Source: Oscillospiraceae bacterium (GTDB lineage: Bacteria; Bacillota; Clostridia; Oscillospirales; Oscillospiraceae). From it: 64,000 nt of DNA. The translations under genes and the position numbers were made by a program. Position 1 is the first letter of the stretch, and the number at the start of each line of letters is the position of its first letter. This document shows positions 8,848 through 16,892 of this stretch, piece by piece. The notes below the pieces were generated by a model, which was not told the origin of the DNA, did not search any database, and saw only the letters and a program-made list of their open reading frames with translations. Location: positions 186,001-250,000 of the forward strand of contig CAJTCG010000001.1 of assembly GCA_910574635.1 (NCBI GenBank). The letters run 5' to 3'.

Positions 8848-9098
8848 CAATGATAATTCGCATTGACGAGCGCACCTATGAGGGCAGCGGCACGGAGATC
8901 ATGGAGCAGCTCCGCCAGCAGACCTTCGACCCCACGGAGTACCCGGATGTGGAGAGCTACATCTACCAGCTCCGCAGCAACTTCATCCGGGCCACGGATC
9001 TGGACTGCCCCCTGCCGGACGGCGACACCGAGGAGCAGGCACAGGCCATGTTCGCCCATCTGGCCAAGGCCGGTGCGCTGACGATCATGGAGGAGTGA
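8844..9098 (+). CDS. Small protein between amidoligase and cyclotransferase
   Basis: 84 residues, acidic, no cysteine cluster, no membrane segment: 'MIIRIDERTYEGSGTEIMEQLRQQTFD'. Not recognised. It sits between the amidoligase and the GGCT-like gene with overlaps on both sides, so it could be a substrate or accessory of that pair. Similar small proteins are also scattered in ICE accessory operons without such enzymes. Confidence 0.6.
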   Translation: MTMIIRIDERTYEGSGTEIMEQLRQQTFDPTEYPDVESYIYQLRSNFIRATDLDCPLPDGDTEEQAQAMFAHLAKAGALTIMEE

Positions 9099-9100
9099 AG

Positions 9101-9619
9101 ATGGAAGAAAGACTTTATTTCGCCTACGGCAGCAATATCAATTTGGACCAGATGGCCTATCGCTGCCCGGACGCCTCCGTGGTGGGGCCGGTGACGCTGC
9201 AGAACTATGAACTGCTGTTCCGCAGGGGCGGCTTCGCTACCATTGCCCCCAAGGAGGGTGAGACGGTGACCGGCCTGCTGTGGAGCATCACGCCATGGTG
9301 TGAGCGGTCGTTAGACCGATATGAAGGGTATCCGCGTTTTTACGATAAGCAGATGGTGACGGTGCGGGACAGTGAGGGCCGCTCTCTGGCTGTCATGGCC
9401 TACATTATGGATGAGAGGTTCCGGGAGCCGATGCTCCCCTCTGAGAGCTACTATCACGGCATTCTGGAGGGCTACCGCCAGAACGGTATGCCCACAGAGC
9501 CGCTGAAACAGGCATGGGAGCATTGTGTGCGGGAGGTTCACCAGGAGACGGAACGCATCAACGCCAGCTTCTCTGACCGCCCCAAGCCTCCAAAACGGCG
9601 AGGTGGTCATGAGCGATGA
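9101..9619 (+). CDS. Gamma-glutamylcyclotransferase-like (AIG2/GGCT) protein
   Basis: 172 residues. The N-terminal 'YFAYGSNINLDQM' is the substrate-loop signature YGSN of the GGCT/AIG2 fold, and 'LDRYEGYPRFY' supplies the catalytic glutamate. The family cleaves gamma-glutamyl amide bonds with cyclisation. With the amidoligase upstream this looks like a make-and-remove pair acting on the same amide linkage. ATG is preferred over the in-frame GTG two codons upstream. The last 35 residues are a basic tail '-KPPKRRGGHER'. Confidence 0.8.
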   Translation: MEERLYFAYGSNINLDQMAYRCPDASVVGPVTLQNYELLFRRGGFATIAPKEGETVTGLLWSITPWCERSLDRYEGYPRFYDKQMVTVRDSEGRSLAVMAYIMDERFREPMLPSESYYHGILEGYRQNGMPTEPLKQAWEHCVREVHQETERINASFSDRPKPPKRRGGHER

Positions 9620-9645
9620 CTCTATGATACGCAGGGAGGGACGAT

Positions 9646-10038
9646 ATGTCCAGCAAGAAAATATCACTGGCCGGTGAGGTGCATATCAGTACCGGCAACA
9701 TTTACACGACCGTGGACGCGCAGGAGGCGCTAAAGTGCATTGGCTTGGCCTATGGCCTCTATGACCACGCCGAGGATGTTCGTGACCAGCGGGTGATGCT
9801 GGACGAGAGCAGCGGCAAGCCCGCCCTTGTTGCCCAGGAGGATATCAGCCACCATGGATCGCCGCTCTGGGAGACCTACCGCACGATCACCGATGACCCG
9901 GAGCAGATCCAGCGGTACATGGACTTTCGGAAAGTTGTTCGGACGATCCGGCAGATGGAGATCGACCGGGAGCGCCAGCCCGCGCCGGAGAAACACGCGC
10001 CGCTCCCAAAGAAAGGCCCGAAGCCCTATGAGCGGTGA
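9646..10038 (+). CDS. Uncharacterised ICE protein
   Basis: 130 residues. It contains 'GNIYTTVDAQEALKCIGLAYGLY' and ends with '-LPKKGPKPYER'. The C-terminal half ('EQIQRYMDF' then 'PEKHAPLPKKG') resembles that of the DUF3846 gene downstream ('EQIQRYKSL', 'PKKHEPAAKKG'), suggesting a common origin for the 9646-10507 and 10507-11643 gene pairs. GGAGGGA precedes the ATG. Confidence 0.6.
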   Translation: MSSKKISLAGEVHISTGNIYTTVDAQEALKCIGLAYGLYDHAEDVRDQRVMLDESSGKPALVAQEDISHHGSPLWETYRTITDDPEQIQRYMDFRKVVRTIRQMEIDRERQPAPEKHAPLPKKGPKPYER

Positions 10039-10507
10039 GAAATACCTGTTTTTCGATATGCCGGAGGATGATGTCTCTTCGCTGTTCACCACCAAGCTGC
10101 AGGAGCAGGCCCGTGTGGGCTGCCTGCGGGGCGTGTTTGACGGCGATGCACTGACCACCTCCTGGCTGAAGGGGAACGAGACGCTGGAGTCCCCGGCCTT
10201 TAACGCGGAGCTGCGGGAGCTGTTGGAAACATTCCGAAATGACGGGCCGCTGAAAAATTTACAGTTTATGCGCCAATTCTGCCGGGAGCATCCACAGGCG
10301 CGTATGTCCGGCAGGCAGACCTTCTACGCCTTCCGCATCGACACCAGCCAGCATCGGTATTATTTGCGTTTGTTTCCTCAAAAGAGAAAATTCTATCTGT
10401 TCTGCTACCAGACAGACCAATTCCGGGAGGGGCGGCCCGAACCGGATTTCAATTTGCTTTATCGCGGAAAACCAAGAAAAAAGCAAAAATCGAGAGGAGA
10501 GCGGTAA
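10028..10507 (+). CDS. Uncharacterised ICE protein, intact paralogue of a broken gene
   Basis: 159 residues; the ATG overlaps the previous gene by 11 bases. It contains 'NDGPLKNLQFMRQFCREHPQ' and 'FYAFRIDTSQHRYYLRLFP'. These are matched by the gene at 10889-11643, which is interrupted by a small mobile element. Function unknown. Basic tail '-KKQKSRGER'. Confidence 0.65.
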   Translation: MSGEKYLFFDMPEDDVSSLFTTKLQEQARVGCLRGVFDGDALTTSWLKGNETLESPAFNAELRELLETFRNDGPLKNLQFMRQFCREHPQARMSGRQTFYAFRIDTSQHRYYLRLFPQKRKFYLFCYQTDQFREGRPEPDFNLLYRGKPRKKQKSRGER

Positions 10508-10899
10508 TGAAAGTTTTAATCGTGGAACCTGAGCAGCCCTGCCGCGCCCAGGAGATCCCCGACACCCTGGAGGCCATGCAGGCCATCGTGGGCGGATATC
10601 TGCGGGCTGTGTATCCCTTTCGGGAGAACGTGGCTCTGCTCTGTAATGAGGAGGGCAAACATCTGGACCTGCCCCATAACCGCCCCCTGACCAACGACCG
10701 GGGTGTCCCCTATGAAACGATCTGCGGGACGTTCTTCCTGGCGGGGCTGGGCGCGGAGGATTTTGTCTCTTTATCAGAGGAACAGATCCAGCGGTACAAA
10801 TCGTTGTATGACAACATGGCGGTCCTCACCGCCGAGAAGTCCGCACCGAAGAAGCACGAACCGGCAGCCAAAAAAGGAGCAAAAGCCCATGAACGCTGA
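10507..10899 (+). CDS. DUF3846 domain protein
   Basis: 130 residues. The N-terminus 'MKVLIVEPEQPCRAQEIPDTLEAMQAIVGGYLRAV' fits DUF3846, a family of unknown function common in ICE and phage accessory operons ('NTLEAMQ.IVGG' box, then a 'PLTNDRGVPYETICGTFFL' stretch). The start overlaps the previous stop (TAATG). Lysine-rich tail '-KKGAKAHER' overlaps the next gene's start. Confidence 0.75.
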   Translation: MKVLIVEPEQPCRAQEIPDTLEAMQAIVGGYLRAVYPFRENVALLCNEEGKHLDLPHNRPLTNDRGVPYETICGTFFLAGLGAEDFVSLSEEQIQRYKSLYDNMAVLTAEKSAPKKHEPAAKKGAKAHER

Positions 10900-11643
10900 G
10901 AGCTATTCCTTTCTCCAAGTTGAAGCGGACGAGGAGCCGATGCTGTTCGCCTCCATATTCTCTCCCGCTGAACATGAGCAGGCGTGTATCGGGCATCTGC
11001 GGGGCGATTTTGGGCGCGGAACAGAGTTCTGGACTACATGGTGGGACAAGCATGAGGAGCTGAAGAACCAGGACTTCCAGAATGAGCTGGGCGATTTGGT
11101 CAACACGCTGCGGAAGAATGGCCCCCTGAAAAATCTGTCCGCTATGCAGTGTCAACGCCAACCTGAAAATGTCGATTTTCGCCGGAATGAAATGTTATTT
11201 TTCGCCGGTCAGCATGAAGCGGCTATGCAGCCTTGATTACCCGTTACTTGCCGGCTTGAAGCCCGTCAAGTCCTGATTTATCAGTGCATTTCAGACTTGA
11301 CGGGCGAAAACGGCGAGTATAATTATTCAAAGGCTGCACACCTTTACCCGCCATTTTCCGACATTCCCCTTTCGGCGAAAACCTACAAAATCGCACCGGC
11401 GTTGACATGCAGCAATTTTGCCGGGAGCATTCCCAGGCGCAGATGAGTCCGAAATCTGGCGCGGAATACTATGCCTTCCGCATCGACACCGCCTGCCGCC
11501 GCTATTACCTGCGGTTCCTGCCCCTGCGGGGGAATTATAATTTTTACATCTACTGCTATCAAACGGACCGCTTGATTAAGGACCGTCCGCAGCCTGCACC
11601 TTCCAGCCCTAAAAAGAAAAAAACGAAAACGCAGGAACGATAG
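10889..11643 (+). pseudogene. Paralogue of the 10028 gene, split by a 258-bp element
   Basis: Residues 1-87 are encoded by 10889-11149 ('MNAESYSFLQVEADEEP' to 'GPLKNLSAMQ'). The rest resumes at 11413 ('QFCREHSQAQM' to '-KKKKTKTQER'). Removing the element and one 5-bp target copy restores one open frame, colinear with the intact paralogue at 10028-10507. As it stands the first part runs 28 residues into the element and stops at 11236. The second part could restart at the ATG at 11407 with poor signals. Confidence 0.85.
11150..11407. mobile_element. 258-bp non-autonomous TIR element (MITE-like)
   Basis: The ends are perfect 10-bp inverted repeats TGTCAACGCC / GGCGTTGACA. The target duplication TGCAG is at 11145-11149 and 11408-11412. 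Inside the left end TTTTCGCCGG occurs twice in tandem-like repeats, and the right end carries its counterpart. Multiple subterminal repeats, TG...CA ends and a 5-bp duplication fit a derivative of the IS21 type, but that family assignment is tentative. A central 12-bp perfect inverted repeat (11261-11272 / 11294-11305) would form a hairpin. No transposase is encoded. Confidence 0.85.
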
Positions 11644-11655
11644 GAGGAAAAGCCC

Positions 11656-12012
11656 ATGCCCAAATATAACCTGTCCAGCATGGACGCGATCAGCGCCTCC
11701 GCAGCGCAGGCCCGCGTCCGCGCCGGTCAGGAGACATCCCAGAACAGCTACAACGCCGCGTGGCTCCACGGCTACGCATCCGCGCTGGCCGACTGCGCCG
11801 AGCAGTTGGAACCCCAGCAGGAGTTCCTGGACGCTGTCATCGGCTATCTGGGCGAGCAGCACGACAGCGCCGAGCTGTACGAGATTTTGCATGACCGCTT
11901 TGATCTTTCAAACGAAAAAATCAGGGCTCTGGGCTTCGACCTGCCGCAGTGCGCCGAACCCAGGCCCCAGCCACATAAAATACAGAGGAGGAAACCATCC
12001 CATGAGAGATAA
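11656..12012 (+). CDS. Small uncharacterised ICE protein
   Basis: 118 residues, start after AGGAGGA. A helical, alanine-rich N-terminal half is followed by 'LYEILHDRFDLSNEKIRALGFDL', a C-terminal box seen in several ICE accessory proteins. The tail '-QRRKPSHER' overlaps the SAM synthetase start by 11 bases, so the two are probably translated together. Confidence 0.6.
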   Translation: MPKYNLSSMDAISASAAQARVRAGQETSQNSYNAAWLHGYASALADCAEQLEPQQEFLDAVIGYLGEQHDSAELYEILHDRFDLSNEKIRALGFDLPQCAEPRPQPHKIQRRKPSHER

Positions 12013-13150
12013 CTGTATCCTGACCGCCGAGTCGGTCACCGAGGGCCACCCGGACAAGCTGTGCGACACCATCGCGGACGCTGTTCTGGACGCCTGTCTG
12101 AAGAACGACCCCACCGCCCGTGTGGCCTGCGAGGCCATGGCCACGGCTGGGAAGATCATCGTGGCCGGGGAGATCTCCGCCAGGGAACTGCCGGACATCC
12201 CCGCCATCGTCTGCCGGACTGTGCGGGAGGCGGGCTATCACTCCGACTATGAGGTGGAGGTCATCACCCACGATCAGAGCGGCGACATTGCCGGTGCTGT
12301 GGCCCAGGACGCCCAAATGGGCGCTGGAGATCAGGGCATCCTATACGGCTACGCCTGTTCGGAAACGGCGGAGCTGCTGCCCCTGCCCGTAGTGCTGGCC
12401 CACCGGCTGACCAGCCTGCTCACCAACGCCCGCAGGACGGGGACCATCCATGGCCTGCAGCCGGACGGCAAGGCCCAGGTGTCTGTGGAGTATCAGAACG
12501 GCAGCCCCAGCCGGATCGCCGCTGTGGTGGTCTCCTGCCAGCACGATGAGGGCAAGGATCTGGAGGAGCTGCGCCGGGAGGTCATCCGCCACGTCATCGT
12601 CCCCGCCCTGCGGGATCTGTACCCCGACCCCAAGACGGAAGTTTTTATCAACCCCTCCGGGCGTTTTGTGCTGGGCGGCTTCGAGGCCGACACCGGTCTG
12701 ACGGGGCGGAAGCTCATGGCGGACACCTACGGCGGGCTGGCCCCTCACGGCGGCGGGGCGCTGTCCGGGAAGGACGGGACCAAGGTGGACCGCAGCGGGG
12801 CGTACATGGCCCGGTACATTGCCAAGAATATCGTGGCCGCTGGGCTGGCGGAGGAATGCACCGTCAGCCTTGCCTATGCTATTGGCAGGGCCGAGCCGGT
12901 GGCGGTGGACATCGACACCCACCAGACCGGCGAGTACCCGGAGGCTGTGCTGGAGCAGGCCGTCCGGGCTGTGTTCGACCTGACCCCCGGCGGGATGATC
13001 CGCGCCCTGGGGCTGGACTGGCCCATCTTTGCCCAGCACTGCAACTACGGACACTTCACCCATCAGGATGCCCCCTGGGAGCAGACGGACAGGGCCGCCG
13101 CCATGGTGGACGCCTGCCAGATAGCCGCAGTGGGCGCACTCTGCCGGTGA
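12002..13150 (+). CDS. metK: S-adenosylmethionine synthetase, element-encoded
   Basis: 382 residues, close to the usual length. It makes S-adenosylmethionine from methionine and ATP. 'EGHPDKLCDTIADAVLD' is the N-terminal ATP/Mg site, 'MGAGDQGILYGYA' the GAGDQG signature, and 'GGGALSGKDGTKVDRSGAYMAR' the GGGAFSGKD-type methionine/phosphate loop. All key residues look intact. It is unusual as mobile-element cargo and plausibly feeds the two DNA methyltransferases in the same operon. Confidence 0.92.
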   Translation: MRDNCILTAESVTEGHPDKLCDTIADAVLDACLKNDPTARVACEAMATAGKIIVAGEISARELPDIPAIVCRTVREAGYHSDYEVEVITHDQSGDIAGAVAQDAQMGAGDQGILYGYACSETAELLPLPVVLAHRLTSLLTNARRTGTIHGLQPDGKAQVSVEYQNGSPSRIAAVVVSCQHDEGKDLEELRREVIRHVIVPALRDLYPDPKTEVFINPSGRFVLGGFEADTGLTGRKLMADTYGGLAPHGGGALSGKDGTKVDRSGAYMARYIAKNIVAAGLAEECTVSLAYAIGRAEPVAVDIDTHQTGEYPEAVLEQAVRAVFDLTPGGMIRALGLDWPIFAQHCNYGHFTHQDAPWEQTDRAAAMVDACQIAAVGALCR

Positions 13151-13186
13151 CCGCCGCCATCGGCAGCGAAGGAGGTGACATTTTCA

Positions 13187-13642
13187 ATGGACGATGGGAT
13201 GGATTATGATGTTCAGACGAAAGTGAGATTCCAGCTTGACTTTGACGGCTCCGGCGATTTCAATATGCTGCTTCTTCCCGATATCCAGAAACAGTTTGTG
13301 CAGCACGTCAAAAAGGTCTATGAGCAGGATGATACTTTGGGCAACGGCTATGTTTCCAGCGATTTAGATTTCCGCTTTGATGGCCGAACGGTGCGGTTGG
13401 AGTATACTTTTTCCTGCCATGACGAAAACGAGGCCGAGGCGGAGAGCTTTTCCACCTACTGCGTGCAGTGCGTTCGGAAGGAGCTGGAGGCGTTTGGGTG
13501 CAAAATCAAGAAAATCGACTGCAAAGCCGAGGAGGCGGATCTTTCATGGTTTGACAGATTGGAGGATGCGATATTCGGCCCCAGAGAGTCCGCCCCTGAA
13601 CCGCCCGCGCCGAAAAAGAAACGCTCCGGGCCTGAGAGGTGA
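13187..13642 (+). CDS. Uncharacterised ICE protein
   Basis: 151 residues, ATG placed 8 bases after GGAGGTGA. It is acidic, with 'FQLDFDGSGDFNMLLLPDIQKQFVQHV' and a cysteine-containing middle ('STYCVQCVRKELEAFGCK'). The proline/lysine tail '-PAPKKKRSGPER' leads into the PP-loop ATPase gene. No family recognised. Confidence 0.6.
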   Translation: MDDGMDYDVQTKVRFQLDFDGSGDFNMLLLPDIQKQFVQHVKKVYEQDDTLGNGYVSSDLDFRFDGRTVRLEYTFSCHDENEAEAESFSTYCVQCVRKELEAFGCKIKKIDCKAEEADLSWFDRLEDAIFGPRESAPEPPAPKKKRSGPER

Positions 13643-13644
13643 CG

Positions 13645-14397
13645 ATGGGAGCGCCCAAGTTTATCGCAAGCTGTAGTTTTGGCAAAGACTCGCTGGCCAC
13701 AATTTTGCTTGCAAAAGAGCATGGTGAGCCTTTGGACGAGGCGGTCTACTGCGAAGTCATGTTCGATAGCAATATCTCCGGCGAGGTACCGGAGCATCGG
13801 GACTTTATCTACGGCAGGGCCATCCCTGCGCTGGAACGCATGGGTGTGAGAGTGGTGGTGCTTCGCTCCCAGCAGACCTATGTGGGGCTGTTCACCGGGC
13901 GGATCACCCGCGGCCCGAAAAAGGGCATGGTGCGCTCTTTCCCGCTGTGCGGGAAGTGCGCTGTCCAGCGGGACTGCAAGGTGCGGCCCATTGAGCGGTA
14001 TCGGAAAACCCTGCCTGCTGGGACGGTTCAGTATGTGGGCATCGCTCAGGATGAGCAGGAACGGCTGCTCCGGCTGGAGGGTAGCAAACAAGTATCTCTG
14101 CTGGATAAATACAACTTCACAGAACAGGATGCATGGGAGTTCTGCCGAAAGGCGGGACTCCTTTCGCCTGTCTATGCCTTCACCGACCGGGGCGGCTGCT
14201 GGTTCTGCCCCAACGCCAAGCGGGAGGAGCTGCGCCACCTCTACGATCACCACCCTGACCTGTGGGCCAGGATGCTGGAGCTGCAGGCCATTCCCGGCAA
14301 GGTAACGGAGAAGTTCAACCGCACCCAGCGGTTCTCGGATATTGACGAAGCGTTCCGGCTGGAGGACAGCGAAACCGCCCCAGACCAGGCGGCATAG
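13645..14397 (+). CDS. PP-loop ATPase of the PAPS-reductase/DndC kind
   Basis: 250 residues. The PP-loop 'SCSFGKDSLA' near residue 10 marks the adenine-nucleotide alpha-hydrolase fold, which activates a substrate as its adenylate. Two cysteine groups ('LCGKCAVQRDC' around 110-120 and 'GGCWFCPNAKREEL' around 190) could hold an Fe-S cluster or metal. 'YVGIAQDEQERL' matches phage and ICE PAPS-reductase-like proteins. A diverged second copy lies at 22181. The role is unknown: sulfur or nucleotide chemistry, possibly DNA or tRNA modification. ATG preferred over GTG two codons upstream. Confidence 0.8.
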   Translation: MGAPKFIASCSFGKDSLATILLAKEHGEPLDEAVYCEVMFDSNISGEVPEHRDFIYGRAIPALERMGVRVVVLRSQQTYVGLFTGRITRGPKKGMVRSFPLCGKCAVQRDCKVRPIERYRKTLPAGTVQYVGIAQDEQERLLRLEGSKQVSLLDKYNFTEQDAWEFCRKAGLLSPVYAFTDRGGCWFCPNAKREELRHLYDHHPDLWARMLELQAIPGKVTEKFNRTQRFSDIDEAFRLEDSETAPDQAA

Positions 14398-14525
14398 CCG
14401 GTAATTGTTGGTATCGCCCGGTTTTAGAGCCTCATCTTTGTTGGGTATCGTGATAGCTTTATCCCGAACATTCAGGTATTGTTGTGGGCAGGAATCCCCA
14501 AAAAATATCAAGGAGGACGGCAAAA

Positions 14526-14960
14526 ATGGCAAAGATTGAGAGGCATCCCGCACCGGAGAAACTGCTCCTGCAAGTCACCACAGAGGCGGTCAGCGCCCTG
14601 GCCCTGGCCGGAGAGGATAAAAGCGGAGACGCGGCATCCCTGGAGGCGGGCGTGGACCTGATCGCAAAAGCCTGGGGGCTGCCCCAGGAGCTGGCGGACA
14701 ACAGCCACACCCTGATCAACCGGCAGAAGGAGCTGGTGGAGAAAGCAAGCAGCGAGTCCGCCCTGCCTGATGACCAGATCCTGGACATCTACGATGGCCC
14801 GATGATCGCGGAGCTGGTCTGGGGACTGTTCGAGACAGCGATCCGGCTGGACGCTTTACAGGACCGGGCCGCAGTTCATCAGATGGCGCTCCTGCTGGCG
14901 GAGGCCCTGGACTTCGATGAGTGGATCGAGCAGTGCGGACCGGGCAACGGAGAGAATTAA
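14526..14960 (+). CDS. Uncharacterised ICE protein
   Basis: 144 residues, ATG after AAGGAGGA. It is largely alpha-helical and acidic: 'LLLQVTTEAVSALALAGEDKSGDAASLEAG', 'DDQILDIYDGPMIAELVWGLFETAI'. No motif recognised. A 127-bp gap before it carries two short direct repeats (TTGTTGG-type followed by TATCG) and no gene. Confidence 0.55.
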   Translation: MAKIERHPAPEKLLLQVTTEAVSALALAGEDKSGDAASLEAGVDLIAKAWGLPQELADNSHTLINRQKELVEKASSESALPDDQILDIYDGPMIAELVWGLFETAIRLDALQDRAAVHQMALLLAEALDFDEWIEQCGPGNGEN

Positions 14961-14972
14961 ATCATACAGGAT

Positions 14973-14997
14973 GGGCGCTGTCATGTGGACAGCGCCC
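14973..14997. other. Perfect 10-bp hairpin around a start region
   Basis: GGGCGCTGTC, a 5-base loop, then GACAGCGCCC. The GTG that opens the next reading frame lies in the loop. No T-run follows, so it is not a standard terminator. It could hide the start codon or act as an attenuator. Confidence 0.5.
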
Positions 14998-15518
14998 ATC
15001 TTGCGCTGAAGGGAGTGTTTGAAACGGATAAATACCAGGAATTTGATAACAAAATCTTTGACATTACACGAATCATGCTGGACTTTTCTCTGACAGAGGG
15101 GCAGAAAAGCGAGCTGCGGACGGTCATGGAGGAGATGGAAACGGCGCACAGAGAAGGACTTCTGACCGACGCCCAGCACGGCAGGCTCCTGTGTACGATG
15201 GCGGACTGTGGCATGGAGCTGCCCCCGGTCGCTGTGGATCAGACGGAGCTGGAGAAGCGGCTGGCAGCTTATACGCAGTCGGTGGAGTTTCAGCAGGATA
15301 TCGCCGGTCTGGCCCAGGACTATCAGTGCCAGGGCCTGCCGGTGCCGCCAGCAGAACAGCTCCGGGATGAGGCCATGGGCGAGGCCGGGAAGTGTCTGGA
15401 ATCGGTGATGGCCTGCGAAGCCAAGGGCCACCTCTGGAAAGAGAGGGCCGACCCGGAGAACGGGACCAGCGAACTGGCCTGCCGACGCTGCGGGACAACG
15501 GAACAGCTACGGTGGTAA
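14985..15518 (+). CDS. Uncharacterised protein with C-terminal zinc-ribbon-like motif
   Basis: 177 residues if the GTG in the hairpin loop is used; a GTG at 15015 and an ATG at 15075 are alternatives, so the start is uncertain. The C-terminal 35 residues hold 'ACEAKGHLWKE' and 'LACRRCGTTEQLRW', a C-x4-H...C-x2-C arrangement that could bind zinc. The upstream part is helical. No family recognised. Confidence 0.55.
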   Translation: MDSAHLALKGVFETDKYQEFDNKIFDITRIMLDFSLTEGQKSELRTVMEEMETAHREGLLTDAQHGRLLCTMADCGMELPPVAVDQTELEKRLAAYTQSVEFQQDIAGLAQDYQCQGLPVPPAEQLRDEAMGEAGKCLESVMACEAKGHLWKERADPENGTSELACRRCGTTEQLRW

Positions 15519-15531
15519 AGGAGGCAGCGGC

Positions 15532-16155
15532 ATGACCAACAAAAAATATGAGATCACCGATATCGCTCACGAAAAATATCCCTTCCTTCATCGCATCCGT
15601 GCCCTGCGGGACATCGGCAAGGAAGTCAAGGCTGGGGATTTGGGTGGCTTCGTGGAGCATGAGGGCAACCTGTCCTTCGAACCGGGGGACGATGCCTGGA
15701 TCTTCGATGACGCCATTGCCGCCGGGGAGGGCTGTGTGGACAAGGGTTCCGTCCTTCGGGAGCGGGCTGTTGTCTGTGACTGTGCCTATGTCTCCCACGT
15801 GACAGAGATGACCGGCGACTCCAGAGCGGAGGATGACGCCTATATCCGGGGCGCTAAACTGAGCCGGTGCGCGAGAGCCTCCGGGCAGAGCATGATCCTC
15901 CAATCTCCCACCACCCAGGCCGCGCCTATTCTCAGCGGAAACTGCGCTGTCTATGGAAAGGTGATGGGCGATGTTATGCTGGCCGGAACCGTGGTAGTGA
16001 TCAGCGATGAGACGATCTCCAACGACTCCCTGGACACGCTGTCCATTGATGACCGGGGCCGGTACATCATCCGTGATCCATCGCGGGATGAGCTGGCTCC
16101 CCACCAGCCACAGGAGAAGCAGAAAAAGCCGAGGGACAAGGGGCGGGACAGATGA
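15532..16155 (+). CDS. Left-handed beta-helix-like repeat protein
   Basis: 207 residues. After 'GDLGGFVEHEGNLSFEPGDDAWIFDDAIAAG' the protein continues in short hydrophobic-x-glycine/alanine repeats ('SVLRERAVVCDCAYVSHVTEM'), like phage and ICE proteins of the hexapeptide-repeat type. The catalytic role is unclear and it may be structural. Basic tail '-QKKPRDKGRDR' overlaps the next start. Confidence 0.6.
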   Translation: MTNKKYEITDIAHEKYPFLHRIRALRDIGKEVKAGDLGGFVEHEGNLSFEPGDDAWIFDDAIAAGEGCVDKGSVLRERAVVCDCAYVSHVTEMTGDSRAEDDAYIRGAKLSRCARASGQSMILQSPTTQAAPILSGNCAVYGKVMGDVMLAGTVVVISDETISNDSLDTLSIDDRGRYIIRDPSRDELAPHQPQEKQKKPRDKGRDR

Positions 16156-16880
16156 GAGAGGAAAACGCGGTATATCGAAAGGTGTACTTCCGCATCCATA
16201 CCGAGGGCTACGCCTCCGGCTGGGCGAGCGAGACCGCCAAGGCGCTGTTTCGGGAGGAAAGCCGCCGCCTGTTCCAAGAGTTGGGCTGGGAATTCCATGC
16301 AGGGAGAAGTGGGATTGCCGACACAGTCACCAAGGACCAGCAGGACCTCTACCTGCACCCCGACAGCTTCAGCGGCGTGATGGAGGAGAGCGGCATCCAG
16401 CCTCTGCAGGAGCAATTGGCAGCGGTGCGGACACGGTCATTCCGCTGTTACGCCGTAGACCGCTACGAGGAATACATGGATATGGATAACGGGGAATATT
16501 GGGCCGCGCTGGAGGCAAAGCGCGATGAGATCACGGCGTTTGTTCTGGAGCAGTGCAAAACCAGGCGGTCAAATCTGTACATCACCGATCCCGTTGCGCT
16601 TCATGTTGCGGAACGTTTTGAGATCCGCCGCCTCTGCGACAGGGGCAGGCACAACGAGGTGGGCATCCGGTTTGTGACTGAGCTGGTCGAGGGCCTGCTC
16701 CGGCAGGGGCGGCTGCGCTGTGCTGAAACGACCCATGGCAGAGGCATACGGACTGCCACGGCAAAAGAGCTGAAGGAGCGGCAGCCTGCGGAACAGGTCG
16801 ATGGACAGATCGCCATGCTGCCTGACGGCGAGACGCAAAGCAAAAGAAAAAAGGGCAAAAATTTGGACAAATCCAGATAA
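16152..16880 (+). CDS. Uncharacterised ICE protein
   Basis: 242 residues. The N-terminus 'YRKVYFRIHTEGYASGWASETAKALFREESRRLFQELGWEFH' looks like a small alpha/beta domain. The C-terminal part ('EIRRLCDRGRHNEVGIRFVTELVEGLLRQGRLRC') is helical, with a possible winged-helix. Lysine-rich tail. No recognised family or active site. Confidence 0.6.
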   Translation: MREENAVYRKVYFRIHTEGYASGWASETAKALFREESRRLFQELGWEFHAGRSGIADTVTKDQQDLYLHPDSFSGVMEESGIQPLQEQLAAVRTRSFRCYAVDRYEEYMDMDNGEYWAALEAKRDEITAFVLEQCKTRRSNLYITDPVALHVAERFEIRRLCDRGRHNEVGIRFVTELVEGLLRQGRLRCAETTHGRGIRTATAKELKERQPAEQVDGQIAMLPDGETQSKRKKGKNLDKSR

Positions 16881-16892
16881 CAGGAGTCAGTA

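Noticed and set aside
9610-9645. ATGAGCGAT start at the end of the cyclotransferase gene, like the overlaps elsewhere
   Set aside because: It opens only a short frame, and the next real gene has its own ATG and ribosome-binding site at 9646.
13456-14553. 365-codon leftward frame
   Set aside because: Antisense to the PP-loop ATPase gene; no start signal or motif.
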